Counted from the first letter of the stretch, positions 1-7,847 are shown. The stretch: DNA of 64,000 nt from Mediterranea sp. (in: CFB group bacteria) (GCA_031261785.1 JAISIZ010000019.1:36860-100859); one strand, 5' to 3'. The notes: generated by a model not told the origin, from the letters alone. Numbers and translations are program-made.

Positions 1-99
1 GAACAGGCTCTCTTTGGCGAAGTCCGTGGTGGGACGCGCCTTGAAGGTCCGTGGTGGCTCGAACCTTCTGTGTTTGTATATTCCTCCGATCACTCGCAT
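1..99 (-). CDS. rsmD: 16S rRNA (guanine966-N2)-methyltransferase RsmD, N-terminal part only
   Basis: This leftward gene is cut by the window edge, so only the first 33 codons are visible. They read MRVIGGIYKHRRFEPPRTFK and then ARPTTDFAKESLF, which is the conserved RsmD opening (MRIIxGxxKgRrl...RPTtdraKExLFN). RsmD methylates N2 of G966 of 16S rRNA in the small ribosomal subunit, using SAM; the catalytic domain lies outside the window. The ATG at 97-99 overlaps the end of the DUF3822 gene by 10 nt, so it is translationally coupled and is the third gene of the leftward operon. It was too short and incomplete to appear in the ORF track. DUF3822 followed by rsmD is, from memory, a common arrangement in Bacteroidales. 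Confidence 0.9.
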   Translation of the reverse strand, partial: MRVIGGIYKHRRFEPPRTFKARPTTDFAKESLF

Positions 100-866
100 G
101 TCAGTAGGGCTTGCAGGTCAATATTGGTGGCGGGGTTCATGACGAACACCTGCCTGACGAATCGTTTCAGCTCCCCGGTCAGCTCATCTTTGCCGGGTAG
201 CGGGCCGGCCAGGTGCAGCTCGTCGCGCTCCTGGTCGAAATCCAGTTGCTTCCATACGTAGAGCAGGTAGTAGAGACGGTCGGCCGTGCATGCGCACCCG
301 AACGAGTTGGCCAGCAACAACCGTCCGCGTTCGAAGACGTAGATGCCCAACTCCTCGCCACGGACGAAGACGTACATCTTCTTGCTGTTGCCCAGGCGGC
401 TCTTCGCGCCGAAATAGTCGATGAGTGGGGTGGCTTGCGCGTAGAAATGGGCGTCGGCAAACTGCTCGCCGAGGAGGCTGAGCACGCTCTTGTCGATACC
501 GAAGATCACAACGATGTTGCTCCGTGTCAGGAGGTTGAACATCACTTTTTCGTTTTCTTGCCACGGATGGTTGCAGAGGAACAGGGTCTCGGCCTCTTCC
601 TCTTCCCCCTCGAATGTCTCCAGGGGCACGGTGGTGAAGCGTCGGCCGGTGACCATCACGTTGACACGTTTGTAGGCGAAACCCATGAAGTCCAGCTCAC
701 GCAGCGCCGCTCGCAGGTTGGCCGTGAGCGAGCGTGCCTCGTCCACCTCCTTGTCTATCGTACGTGCGCTCCCTTCCTCTAAGGGGTTGTAGATAGAAAA
801 AGAAAATCCATCCGTACTAAGACGGATGGATAAGGTGCATTGCTTGGACAACAAGGGATCGACCAT
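90..866 (-). CDS. DUF3822 family protein
   Basis: This 258-aa cytosolic protein has the Bacteroidetes-specific DUF3822 pattern: an N-terminal LSIRLSTDGFSFSIYNP segment, a repeated second half (KKMYVFVRGEELGIYVFERGRLLLANSF) and a C-terminal VMNPATNIDLQALL. The duplicated strand pattern recalls an actin/ASKHA-like fold, but I see no clear phosphate-binding motif, so any enzymatic activity is unproven. Its ATG shares one base with the stop codon of the upstream 229-aa gene (TAATG), and its 3' end overlaps rsmD. It therefore sits in the middle of a tightly packed operon. Function unknown; only the family assignment is confident. Confidence 0.85.
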   Translation of the reverse strand: MVDPLLSKQCTLSIRLSTDGFSFSIYNPLEEGSARTIDKEVDEARSLTANLRAALRELDFMGFAYKRVNVMVTGRRFTTVPLETFEGEEEEAETLFLCNHPWQENEKVMFNLLTRSNIVVIFGIDKSVLSLLGEQFADAHFYAQATPLIDYFGAKSRLGNSKKMYVFVRGEELGIYVFERGRLLLANSFGCACTADRLYYLLYVWKQLDFDQERDELHLAGPLPGKDELTGELKRFVRQVFVMNPATNIDLQALLTCE

Positions 867-1555
867 TATTCCCAGTTGCCTGCGCCGTTGTTCGGAGTTT
901 CGATGTCGCCGACCTTCAAGCCCGGGTAGCGATTGGTCTTTTCGGCCAGTTCGCGCAGGTTGATGATCTCTTGATTGTCGAGACCTCGCAGGAAGCTCTC
1001 GTACGGGGCCTTCACCTCAAACAAGTTGAGCGGCGCTCCCGTATTGGCGTCGGTATCGTTTCGGGCAGCCATCTCGAACATCATACCCTCGGAGAAGGGG
1101 ATGTACCTCATCGAGTCGGGATTGAAGCCCCTGGGGTAGACGGTATCCAGCACGGCTACCCACGTGGTGTCGCGCTTGAAGTTCTCCAGACCCCATTTCT
1201 TCACTTCATCGAAGCGGCCTGTCTTCTTTGCCTTTTCGATGATTCGAACCGCTTTCTGCTCAGTCAATCCGTCTTCCAATTGCTGGTCTGTCAACTGGCC
1301 GAGCTTCATGACGAAGGGCAACTTTTGGTTCTTGACGAAATCAATCAGTGTGTCCATGCTGGCCGTGTACTTTCCGTTGTGCAACATGCGGTACTCTTGC
1401 TGCGCTTTACGGATGTCGATCAGACGGGCTTTCACTGCTGTTTCTCTTGTTTTTTGAGCGTTCTCAAAGTTTATCGGACCCATGATACTGGCATAGCAAA
1501 TGTAGATTAATGCCAGGGCACATAGCCCTAAAACAATATTAAGTACTGCTTTCAT
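866..1555 (-). CDS. Membrane-anchored hypothetical protein with pilin-like N-terminus
   Basis: This 229-aa protein opens with one hydrophobic helix (residues about 4-24, LNIVLGLCALALIYICYASI). It is followed by an amphipathic stretch, ARLIDIRKAQQEYRMLHNGKY, which resembles the helix and first loop of type II secretion or type IV pseudopilins (R.DIR.AQ..Y....G.Y...L..L). The rest is soluble and ends in Gly/Asn-rich PNNGAGNWE. No prepilin peptidase site (G before F/MTLxE) is visible, so it is probably a single-pass periplasm-facing protein rather than a processed pilin. It is the first gene of the operon with DUF3822 and rsmD and has its own TAnnTTTG promoter box upstream. Function not recognised. 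Confidence 0.75.
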   Translation of the reverse strand: MKAVLNIVLGLCALALIYICYASIMGPINFENAQKTRETAVKARLIDIRKAQQEYRMLHNGKYTASMDTLIDFVKNQKLPFVMKLGQLTDQQLEDGLTEQKAVRIIEKAKKTGRFDEVKKWGLENFKRDTTWVAVLDTVYPRGFNPDSMRYIPFSEGMMFEMAARNDTDANTGAPLNLFEVKAPYESFLRGLDNQEIINLRELAEKTNRYPGLKVGDIETPNNGAGNWE

Positions 1556-1592
1556 GATAACTTATTGTTTTTTAGTTGTTATATTCGCATCG

Positions 1593-1600
1593 CAAAAGTA
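1593..1600 (-). promoter_or_regulatory. Bacteroidetes -7 promoter box for the 229-aa/DUF3822/rsmD operon
   Basis: The minus strand reads TACTTTTG, a perfect match to the Bacteroidetes -7 consensus TAnnTTTG. It lies 38 bp upstream of the ATG of the 229-aa gene, in the AT-rich gap between this operon and the divergent helicase gene. Confidence 0.6.
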
Positions 1601-1652
1601 GGATAATTTAATTTAAATACGCTATTTTCACCGTATTTTTTATTGTGTAACA

Positions 1653-3071
1653 ATGATAAATAACTATTTGGAGAGGCAAATTAAGGAAAATTTCCCTTAT
1701 CAGCCCACATCGGAACAGGCCGAAGCCGTGAAATCGCTCTCGGAATTCCTGCTTTCTGCCGCGTCCGACGAGGCGTTTTTGCTCAAGGGATACGCCGGCA
1801 CGGGGAAGACTTCGCTGGTCGCCGCGCTGGTGAAAGCCATGGACCAGCTGAAGCAGAAAACGATGTTGCTCGCCCCCACCGGCCGAGCGGCCAAAGTGCT
1901 TTCGGCCTACGCCGAACATCCGGCTTTCACCATCCACAAGAAGATTTATCGGCAGCGGTCGTTCTCCAACGACTTGGGCGACTTCTCCGTGGGCGACAAC
2001 CTCACCACCCATACCTTATATATAATAGACGAGGCGTCGATGATTGCCAACGAGGGCCTGTCGGGTAGCGTCTTCGGCTCGGGTAGGCTGCTCGACGATC
2101 TCGTGCGGTTCGTCTACTCCGGACAGGGCTGTCGCCTGCTGATGATGGGCGACCTCGCCCAGTTGCCTCCCGTGGGCGAGGAACTAAGTCCCGCCCTCTC
2201 GGCCGACGCGTTGAAGGGCTACGGGCTGAAGGTGCGCCAGGTTGAGCTGACGGAGGTGGTGCGCCAGGTCGGCGACTCGGGCATCCTCTGGAACGCCACG
2301 CGGCTGCGCCGGATCATAGCGGGTGGAGCGTGTCACGCCTTGCCGAAGATCCGGGTGAATGGCTTCGCCGACATCAAGGTATTGCCCGGCAACGAGCTGA
2401 TCGAGGAGCTGACCGCCTGCTACGACACCGACGGGATGGACGAGACCATCGTCATCTGCCGCTCCAACAAGCGGGCCAACCTATATAATAAAGGTATACG
2501 CGCCCAGATTCTGTGGCGGGAGGATGAGCTGAACAGTGGCGACCTGCTGATGGTGTCCAAGAACAACTACTACTGGACGGAAGCTGACAAGGAGATGGAT
2601 TTCATCGCCAACGGCGAGGTCGCCGTGGTGCGACGGGTGAGGCGTACCCGCGAGATGTACGGCTTCCGCTTCGCCGAAGTCACCCTCCGCTTCCCCGACC
2701 AGCACGACATCGAGCTGGACGCCAACCTGCTGCTCGACACGCTCCACACCGACGCCCCGGCGCTTCCGAAAGCCGACAACGACCGACTGTTCTACACCGT
2801 GCTCGAAGATTACGCCGACCTTCCCCTCAAGGCCGACCGCATGAAGAAGATGAAAGCCGACCCCCACTACAACGCCCTGCAAGTGAAGTACGCCTACGCC
2901 GTGACCTGCCATAAAGCGCAGGGCGGACAGTGGCGCAACGTCTTCCTCGACCAGGGATACCTCACCGACGAGCACCTCACCCCCGATTATTTCCGATGGC
3001 TATACACCGCCTTCACCCGAGCCACCAACCGCCTCTACTTGGTTAACTACCCGAAAGAACAGATCTTTTGA
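1653..3071 (+). CDS. RecD-like ATP-dependent DNA helicase (SF1)
   Basis: This 472-aa superfamily 1 helicase is expected to unwind DNA in the 5'-3' direction during repair or recombination. Visible motifs are Walker A GYAGTGKTS (residues 46-54), motif Ia LAPTGRAAKVL (about 73-83), Walker B IIDEASM (124-130), motif III GDLAQLPPVG (166-175) and a C-terminal UvrD_C_2 signature VTCHKAQGGQW with the TRAT-like IYTAFTRATNRLYLV near the end. The length is normal for the short RecD-like helicases of Bacteroidetes, which lack the N-terminal extension of RecD2. It stands alone and diverges from the rsmD operon; an inverted repeat follows the stop. Confidence 0.88.
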   Translation: MINNYLERQIKENFPYQPTSEQAEAVKSLSEFLLSAASDEAFLLKGYAGTGKTSLVAALVKAMDQLKQKTMLLAPTGRAAKVLSAYAEHPAFTIHKKIYRQRSFSNDLGDFSVGDNLTTHTLYIIDEASMIANEGLSGSVFGSGRLLDDLVRFVYSGQGCRLLMMGDLAQLPPVGEELSPALSADALKGYGLKVRQVELTEVVRQVGDSGILWNATRLRRIIAGGACHALPKIRVNGFADIKVLPGNELIEELTACYDTDGMDETIVICRSNKRANLYNKGIRAQILWREDELNSGDLLMVSKNNYYWTEADKEMDFIANGEVAVVRRVRRTREMYGFRFAEVTLRFPDQHDIELDANLLLDTLHTDAPALPKADNDRLFYTVLEDYADLPLKADRMKKMKADPHYNALQVKYAYAVTCHKAQGGQWRNVFLDQGYLTDEHLTPDYFRWLYTAFTRATNRLYLVNYPKEQIF

Positions 3072-3110
3072 TCGATTCCATTACTTGGGTTTGATGGGGA
3101 GGGACAAAAT

Positions 3111-3176
3111 TGGTAAAATCGTCAGTACATTGACGTTTTTACTATAAAAATCGTCAACGTACTGACGATTTTACCA
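3111..3176. repeat. 66-bp near-perfect inverted repeat (terminator or REP-like)
   Basis: Arms beginning TGGTAAAATCGTCAGTAC and ending in its reverse complement pair over about 25 bp with one mismatch, around an A/T-rich centre (TTTTTACTATAAAAA). It follows the helicase stop by about 40 bp. The T-run lies inside the stem rather than after it, so this could be a terminator or a small palindromic repeat. No second copy is seen in this window. Confidence 0.6.
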
Positions 3177-3284
3177 TTTCCGAAAAGGCTGTTTCTGTCC
3201 TGAACCTGCGAGAGTGGGGGTTAAATAATGATGTCGTCCGCATCATCGGCTACCCAAAGGATTGCTCGATACGTTTCGTTTTCG

Positions 3285-3292
3285 TAGCTTTG
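3285..3292 (+). promoter_or_regulatory. Bacteroidetes -7 box for the nucleotidyltransferase gene
   Basis: TAGCTTTG matches TAnnTTTG and lies 56 bp upstream of the nucleotidyltransferase ATG. Confidence 0.55.
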
Positions 3293-3348
3293 CAGCGTTT
3301 TTACCGTATACAATATCACCAACCTAATAAAATAACAGATTATAGCGT

Positions 3349-4260
3349 ATGAAACCAACTTTATTCTTACTGGCTGCCGGCATGGGCAGCCGTTACGGTG
3401 GCCTGAAACAGCTCGACGGACTGGGACCCAATGGCGAGACCATCATGGACTACTCCATCTACGACGCCATCAACGCCGGCTTCGGTAAGCTTGTCTTCGT
3501 CATCCGCAAGGACTTCGAACAGGACTTCCGCGACAAGATCATCTCCAAATACGAAGGGCACATCCCCTGCGAGCTGGTGTTCCAGTCGCTCGACGCACTG
3601 CCCGAAGGCTTCACCTGTCCCGAGGGACGTACCAAGCCGTGGGGAACCAACCACGCCGTGATGATGGGCGAGGGAGTGATCAACGAGCCGTTCGCCGTCA
3701 TCAACTGCGACGATTTCTACGGCCGCGACTCTTTCCAGGTGATGGGCAAGTTCTTGTCCGCCCTCCCCGATCGTTCGCGTGGCGTCTACTCCATGGTGGG
3801 CTTCCGTGTGGGCAACACGCTTAGCGAAAGCGGAACGGTGTCGCGCGGCGTCTGCGGCACGGACGCCGGCAACCTGCTCACCTCCGTAGTGGAACGCACC
3901 AAGATCCAGCGCATGGACGGCGAGGTGAAGTTCCTCGACGAAAACGACGAGTGGGTCGCCATCCCCGACTCCACGCCCGTGAGCATGAACTTCTGGGGCT
4001 TCACCCCCGACTACTTCGGCTACAGCGACGACTTCTTCAAGGTCTTCCTCGCCGATTCCCGGAACATGGAGAACCTCAAGAGCGAGTTCTTTATCCCCCT
4101 CATGGTCGACGAACTGATCAACGACGGCACCGCCACGGTCGAAGTGCTCGACACCACCAGCAAGTGGTTCGGCGTCACCTATCCCGAAGACCGCCAAAGC
4201 GTAGTGGACAAGATACAGGCGTTGATCAGCGCCGGCGAATACCCCGTCAAACTGTTCTAA
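3349..4260 (+). CDS. Sugar-phosphate nucleotidyltransferase family protein
   Basis: This 303-aa cytosolic protein begins with the NTP-transferase P-loop-like signature LLAAGMGSRYGGLKQLDGLG (residues 7-26), which binds the nucleoside triphosphate. It also has DYSIYDAINAGFGKLVFVIR and the metal-binding INCDDFYG (about 119-126). It belongs to the NDP-sugar pyrophosphorylase family, transferring NMP to a sugar-1-phosphate. The exact sugar cannot be read: the C-terminal half (FFIPLMVDELINDGTATVEVL, SKWFGVTYPEDR) is typical of a Bacteroidetes subgroup usually annotated only as nucleotidyltransferase. It is monocistronic, with its own promoter box. A shorter start is unlikely because the first ATG leads straight into the conserved motif. 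Confidence 0.85.
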   Translation: MKPTLFLLAAGMGSRYGGLKQLDGLGPNGETIMDYSIYDAINAGFGKLVFVIRKDFEQDFRDKIISKYEGHIPCELVFQSLDALPEGFTCPEGRTKPWGTNHAVMMGEGVINEPFAVINCDDFYGRDSFQVMGKFLSALPDRSRGVYSMVGFRVGNTLSESGTVSRGVCGTDAGNLLTSVVERTKIQRMDGEVKFLDENDEWVAIPDSTPVSMNFWGFTPDYFGYSDDFFKVFLADSRNMENLKSEFFIPLMVDELINDGTATVEVLDTTSKWFGVTYPEDRQSVVDKIQALISAGEYPVKLF

Positions 4261-4270
4261 CCCTTTGTTT

Positions 4271-4334
4271 AGGCACGGATTGCACGAATCACGCGTTTCT
4301 TACTCATTTCCGCGGGATTGTGTCGTCCGTGCCT
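4271..4334. repeat. Inverted repeat between nucleotidyltransferase and hydrolase genes
   Basis: Nine-bp arms AGGCACGGA and TCCGTGCCT flank about 46 bp that includes CACGGATTGCACGAATCACG, a sequence resembling the cacagatt-type dispersed repeats at 16.3 and 60.4 kb. It occupies what the ORF track translates as the hydrolase N-terminus and argues for the later start. Confidence 0.4.
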
Positions 4335-4375
4335 CATCTTGTCTATCGCCGATGTATCGCAAGTCCTCAAGCCGC

Positions 4376-5152
4376 ATGGACATCAGCCCATTAAAAACGA
4401 TTGTCCTCGTCCATGGCGGCCCTGGAGGAGCGGGCGAATTGCATCCGATGGCGCTCCGTCTATCAGCAAGTTTCGAGGTGGTTGAATCGCTACAGTCGCG
4501 CTATACCATCGCTGAGCTGGTAGACGAGCTGCATGACGATGTCCTCGCGGCCCGCGCCGGCACGGTGACCTTGTTGGGCCATTCGTGGGGTGCGTGGCTG
4601 GCATTGTTGTATGCCGCGCGCCACGCTGGTACGATAGATAACCTGATACTTGTAGGTTGTCCACCGTTGGAAGAACGGTATGTGCCGCGCATTTTGGAGA
4701 ATCGTCTCAGAAACCTGTCCGCCACCGACGCTGACGCATTGTCGTCGGTCATTCGCGCGTTGGAGCGCGCCCCAAATGAATCCCTGATGCACGAACTCCG
4801 CCGACTTACCCATTTGGGCGACAATTACGACGTGGAGGAGTATGCGGGGAACACCCATGTCGATGCCAGGATGTACGATAGCGTCTGGAGCGAAGCGGCG
4901 GAATTGCGCAAGCGTGGATGCTTGTTGGATGTAGCCTCGCGCGTGTCGTGTCCGCTGCATATTATCCACGGCGACAGAGATCCACATCCGATAGAAGGTG
5001 TCACGGAGCCGTTGGATGTCCTGAATATCGGGTACACGCTGTATATCTTGCCCCGATGCGGACACGCTCCGTTTGCCGAGAGGGAGGCGAGAGATGAGTT
5101 TTATGAGGTGATCATGAAAATAAAATCCGCGAATCTCTTGACTCGTCCCTAA
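4376..5152 (+). CDS. Alpha/beta-hydrolase fold protein
   Basis: This 258-aa alpha/beta hydrolase has the oxyanion-hole motif VHGGPGGAGE near the N-terminus. It also has the nucleophile elbow LLGHSWGAW (GxSxG with Ser), a late acidic residue in IIHGDRDPHP and the catalytic His in RCGHAPFAE. The HGGPG motif resembles proline iminopeptidase-type hydrolases, but the substrate cannot be named. No signal peptide is seen, so it is probably cytosolic. The ORF track extends it to 4265. I prefer the ATG at 4376 because the extra 37 codons are low-complexity and lie over an inverted repeat, and because homologous folds start just before the first beta strand. An intermediate ATG at 4352 is possible. Confidence 0.75.
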   Translation: MDISPLKTIVLVHGGPGGAGELHPMALRLSASFEVVESLQSRYTIAELVDELHDDVLAARAGTVTLLGHSWGAWLALLYAARHAGTIDNLILVGCPPLEERYVPRILENRLRNLSATDADALSSVIRALERAPNESLMHELRRLTHLGDNYDVEEYAGNTHVDARMYDSVWSEAAELRKRGCLLDVASRVSCPLHIIHGDRDPHPIEGVTEPLDVLNIGYTLYILPRCGHAPFAEREARDEFYEVIMKIKSANLLTRP

Positions 5153-5189
5153 GGGCAGCGTCTATCTTCGCGTCGTAAAACTAAAGTCT

Positions 5190-5485
5190 ATGCGGACAAA
5201 AATGAAGTTTAAAATCGGAGAATTCTCCAAGCTTTGTCAGGTTACGGTCAAGACACTCCGCTATTACGAGGCGGTGGGCTACCCGCGGTGCCTGTCGCCT
5301 TATGCGTCAATCACCGCGGCGTTTACGAAAAGATGCCCGAGACCTTCGCCGACCTCTACTCGTATGCCGAGGCCAAAGGTTATAAGCCGACAGGACTTGC
5401 CCGGTTCAGCTACATCGACGGCATTTGGAACAAAGAATCCGAAGATGACTGGCTGACCGAGATCCAGTTGCCGGTTGCCGAGTAA
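5190..5485 (+). pseudogene. Remnant of a MerR-family regulator with GyrI-like effector domain
   Basis: Two overlapping frames carry the two ends of one protein. The first frame (from 5190) encodes MKFKIGEFSKLCQVTVKTLR plus YYEAVGY, the MerR winged-helix N-terminus. A frame change then leads into ALCVNHRGVYEKMPETFADL and GYKPTGLARFSYIDGIWNKE, the C-terminal end of a GyrI-like/AraC effector-binding domain, which ends EIQLPVAE. Intact relatives are about 270 aa, so roughly 170-180 codons have been lost between helix 2 of the DNA-binding domain and the end of the effector domain, with the frame not preserved. A near-consensus -7 box (TATCTTCG, 5170-5177) remains upstream. The remnant cannot make a functional regulator. 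Confidence 0.8.
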
Positions 5486-5503
5486 GTTGCCGAGAAAGGT
5501 CCG

Positions 5504-6826
5504 TCACATATCCTCCAACGACAAACAGCGTGTCTCGACAGCGTATTTAGGCAGGATTTTGTGTTTGAGGTGCTCAACCTTCGTTGCCAGCAGTTCGGAC
5601 TTGACGTTTTTCTTCTGGCGCTTGACTTCACAGGCTACAGCTTTGTTTCTCTCCAACCGCAAAGCCACTATGTCGATCTCGTTTTGAGAGCCTTTAGTCT
5701 CCCACCACGACCCTATCTCCCGATACTCGTGGCTTTCGGCAAATTGCTGTTTGAAATATCGCTCCAGAATCCGCCCCGAATAAGTAGGGTAATCCTCCCG
5801 GATAATGGCCTGAAGCCCCGCGAAATTCTTGATCTCGATAAGCGAGCGATAGCGGTCGAAATAATTAAACCAAAAGCGCAGAAAATTGTCCTTGATTTCG
5901 TATCGTACTGTCTGCGTCCCCTCCTTGGCCAGCAATGGGCGGACACGTGCGATTAGGTCGTAGTCCTCGATAAGCCGCTTGAGATGGCCGCCGGCACTTT
6001 TGCCTCCCAAGGCCGCTTCTATTTCGGGCTGGGTATTTATGCCGCCGGAGATCGCGCCAAGGATAGAAAAATAAGTCGCGTAATTCTTTCCAAACTCCTC
6101 CACCAACAGATTCTTTCCTTCGTCGGTGAACGATGAATTCTCGCGTACCATGAACCCGATCATATCATCTACCGAAAGCGTACGATTGTCGCAGAACAGC
6201 TCTACGTACTTCGGAATACCGCCCGTGAACGCGTACAGGGCAAGTAAGTCATCATTGGTGTACTCGGGTCGATAATCGCATAGAATCTTTTTGAGCGTGG
6301 CGAGGTCGAACGCCGAGAGCTTGACGATGTTGTCCGCACGGCCGAACAGAGGCTCTTTTTTATCTTGAAAGATCTTTTGCATCAGCGAATAGACGGAACC
6401 GGAAACGATAAGGTTCATTTTCGACTTTTTCCGATAGGTATCCCATATATTCTGCATATCGCTGTACACAGACTCATTGATGTTCAGAAACTCCTGAAAC
6501 TCGTCGAGAATAAGATTGAAGGCGCAACGCGTGGCAAGCTCCATCATATATAGGAACAGGGAGCGAAACGTGCGTATCTCGTCCGGCACGAACACATGGA
6601 GCGCACGGGCAACTTCAGGCACGAACTCGGCGCACAGTGTCGATTCGTTTTTCCGCCCTACAAAAAGATAAACCGTAGGCGTACCCTCTACCGACTTGAT
6701 AATAAGGCTTGTCTTTCCTATACGCCTGCGTCCGGTAACGACAGTCATGCGCGAATGGTCGGAAAAGGATAGCTCACGTATCCGCTCCAGCTCCGCAAGT
6801 TCATTTCCTCTATCGTAAAATTCCAT
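5504..6826 (-). CDS. AAA ATPase with DUF234/PD-(D/E)XK-like C-terminal domain
   Basis: This 440-aa protein of the prokaryotic/archaeal ATPase family has a P-loop VTGRRRIGKTS (residues 30-40), Walker B FNLILDEFQEF (103-113), a winged-helix middle part with GGIPKYVELF and a DUF234 C-terminus. The C-terminus (about 380-405) reads GSQNEIDIVALRLERNKAVA followed by CEVKR, with the D...ExK spacing of PD-(D/E)XK nuclease folds. Members are widespread in Bacteroidetes and archaea; the role is not established, and defence or mobile-DNA functions have been suggested. The start is supported by a -7 box on the minus strand 43 bp upstream, with a perfect palindrome right at the predicted transcript start. 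It converges on the MerR remnant. Confidence 0.85.
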   Translation of the reverse strand: MEFYDRGNELAELERIRELSFSDHSRMTVVTGRRRIGKTSLIIKSVEGTPTVYLFVGRKNESTLCAEFVPEVARALHVFVPDEIRTFRSLFLYMMELATRCAFNLILDEFQEFLNINESVYSDMQNIWDTYRKKSKMNLIVSGSVYSLMQKIFQDKKEPLFGRADNIVKLSAFDLATLKKILCDYRPEYTNDDLLALYAFTGGIPKYVELFCDNRTLSVDDMIGFMVRENSSFTDEGKNLLVEEFGKNYATYFSILGAISGGINTQPEIEAALGGKSAGGHLKRLIEDYDLIARVRPLLAKEGTQTVRYEIKDNFLRFWFNYFDRYRSLIEIKNFAGLQAIIREDYPTYSGRILERYFKQQFAESHEYREIGSWWETKGSQNEIDIVALRLERNKAVACEVKRQKKNVKSELLATKVEHLKHKILPKYAVETRCLSLEDM

Positions 6827-6840
6827 ATATTCCGATTTTA

Positions 6841-6869
6841 GTAACGGCGGTAACCGTAACCGCCGTTAC
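6841..6869. promoter_or_regulatory. Operator-like palindrome at the ATPase promoter
   Basis: The sequence has two perfect 11-bp arms, GTAACGGCGGT and ACCGCCGTTAC, separated by 7 bp. It starts 14 bp upstream of the ATPase ATG and touches the -7 box at 6869-6876, so it covers the expected transcription start. The position suits a repressor site or a 5'-leader hairpin. Confidence 0.55.
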
Positions 6870-6876
6870 AAAGATA
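6869..6876 (-). promoter_or_regulatory. Bacteroidetes -7 box for the AAA ATPase
   Basis: The minus strand reads TATCTTTG, a perfect TAnnTTTG match, 42 bp upstream of the ATPase start codon. Confidence 0.6.
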
Positions 6877-6943
6877 CGGCTATATTTTGTTTTTCCAAGA
6901 TTTTGTTTGGTCTTTGTATTCGAAGACTTAAAGAAGGAGCTTT

Positions 6944-7000
6944 TCGGGGGCACCAGTAAGAATCGGAGTTTATCCTGTACCGTCTCCAGTGTAGTTTCCG
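6944..7000 (+). repeat. Dispersed intergenic repeat, copy A
   Basis: This copy reads GGGGGCACCAGTAAGAATC, then a GTTTATCCTGTACCGTCTCC core. It aligns closely with copy B at 18531-18600 (GGGGCACCAGTGAAAACC and GTTTATCCCGCACCGTCTCC) and, in reverse orientation, with copies C (7864-7937) and D (18958-19003). No ORF runs through it. The rest of 6877-7152 shows nothing else I can support. Confidence 0.65.
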
Positions 7001-7152
7001 GGCAGCATCTTTCACATTGCGCTCTTCCTTGGCCAATTCCAAGACACCGCCGTGAAAGTTGGAATGCTGTCCATTAGAAAGTCATTTAAAAGAAGTCGTG
7101 TCAATCTTGATCCTATTTATTTAAAATTAGTGGTCTGTACCTGGTGAAATGC

Positions 7153-7485
7153 TTATCCGATTTCAGGTGAGACTTTCCCCGGCCGGTTATTCTATCACCT
7201 GATTTCAGGTGGGACTTTCCCCGACCGGTTATTCTATCACCTGATTTCAGGTGGGACTTTCCCCGGCCAGTTATTCTATCACCTGATTTCAGGTGATGCT
7301 TTCCCCGACCGGTTATTCTATCACCTGATTTCAGGTAAGTCTTTCCCCGACCGGTTATTGTCTTACCTGATTTCAGGTGAGACTTTCCCCGACCGGTTAT
7401 TGTCTCACCTGATTTCAGGTGAGACTTTCCCCGACCGGTTATTGTCTCACCCGATTTCAGGTGAAGCTTTCCCCAGCGAACTCGA
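7153..7485. repeat. Tandem array: eight 42-bp units, each with a 16-24 bp dyad
   Basis: Units start at 7153, 7195, 7237, 7279, 7321, 7363, 7405 and 7447, an exact 42-bp period. Each unit has the palindrome CACCTGA-TT-TCAGGTG, extended to GTCTCACCTGA/TCAGGTGAGAC in the right-hand units, then CTTTCCCCGACCGGTTATT. The end units are more diverged, as usual for tandem arrays. Because 42 is divisible by 3, the array is open on both strands. The minus-strand 141-aa ORF reads a 14-residue repeat (LKSGDRITGRGKSH), but low complexity and the lack of a promoter make it more likely non-coding. It is not a CRISPR array because the intervals are as conserved as the palindromes. Confidence 0.9.
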
Positions 7486-7582
7486 AGCATTTCATTCGCG
7501 AAAATGGAGAAAGTCTTCGATATTTCTCTTTTTTGCAAATATTTTAGATGCCTGATTAGCCGCGAAGGCTTTTAGATACTAC

Positions 7583-7847
7583 AGTTTCCCAACCTCTCGC
7601 TCACAGATTGGACCTGGTTACAGATCCGCGAGGGGGTAACTCTGAGTCCTCCCCTTCCAGCGGAGGGGAGGGGAGGGAAGAATAACCAGCATACTTATTT
7701 ACATATAAATCAATACGCGGTGCGTTCATTGTTTTCCCTCCCCTCCGCCCTCCGGGCACCTCCCCTCCGTTGGAAGGGAGGACTCAGAGTTACCCCCTCG
7801 CGGATCTGTAACCAGGCCTAACCTGTGAGCGAAGGGGTGGGAAACTT
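7583..7847. repeat. 265-bp inverted-repeat element (MITE-like)
   Basis: Two arms of about 95 bp are near-perfect reverse complements. Each includes CCTGGTTACAGATCCGCGAG and GGGTAACTCTGAGTCCTCCC, and ends outward in AGTTTCCCA. They flank a short A/T-rich centre (AATAACCAGCATACTTATTT). There is no ORF inside. A partial, diverged copy of the inner end lies at 63763-63838, so this is a repeated element and not a simple terminator. Target-site duplications are not obvious. Confidence 0.75.

Noticed and set aside
7153-7485. CRISPR array
   Set aside because: The sequences between palindromes are as conserved as the palindromes, the period is too short for typical repeat plus spacer, and no cas genes are present. 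The same holds for 59510-60040.
7113-7538. 141-aa minus-strand ORF through the 42-bp array as a real gene
   Set aside because: The repeat period is a multiple of three, so any frame is likely to stay open; there is no promoter box, and both strands are open. Left as a repeat, with the coding option noted in the findings.
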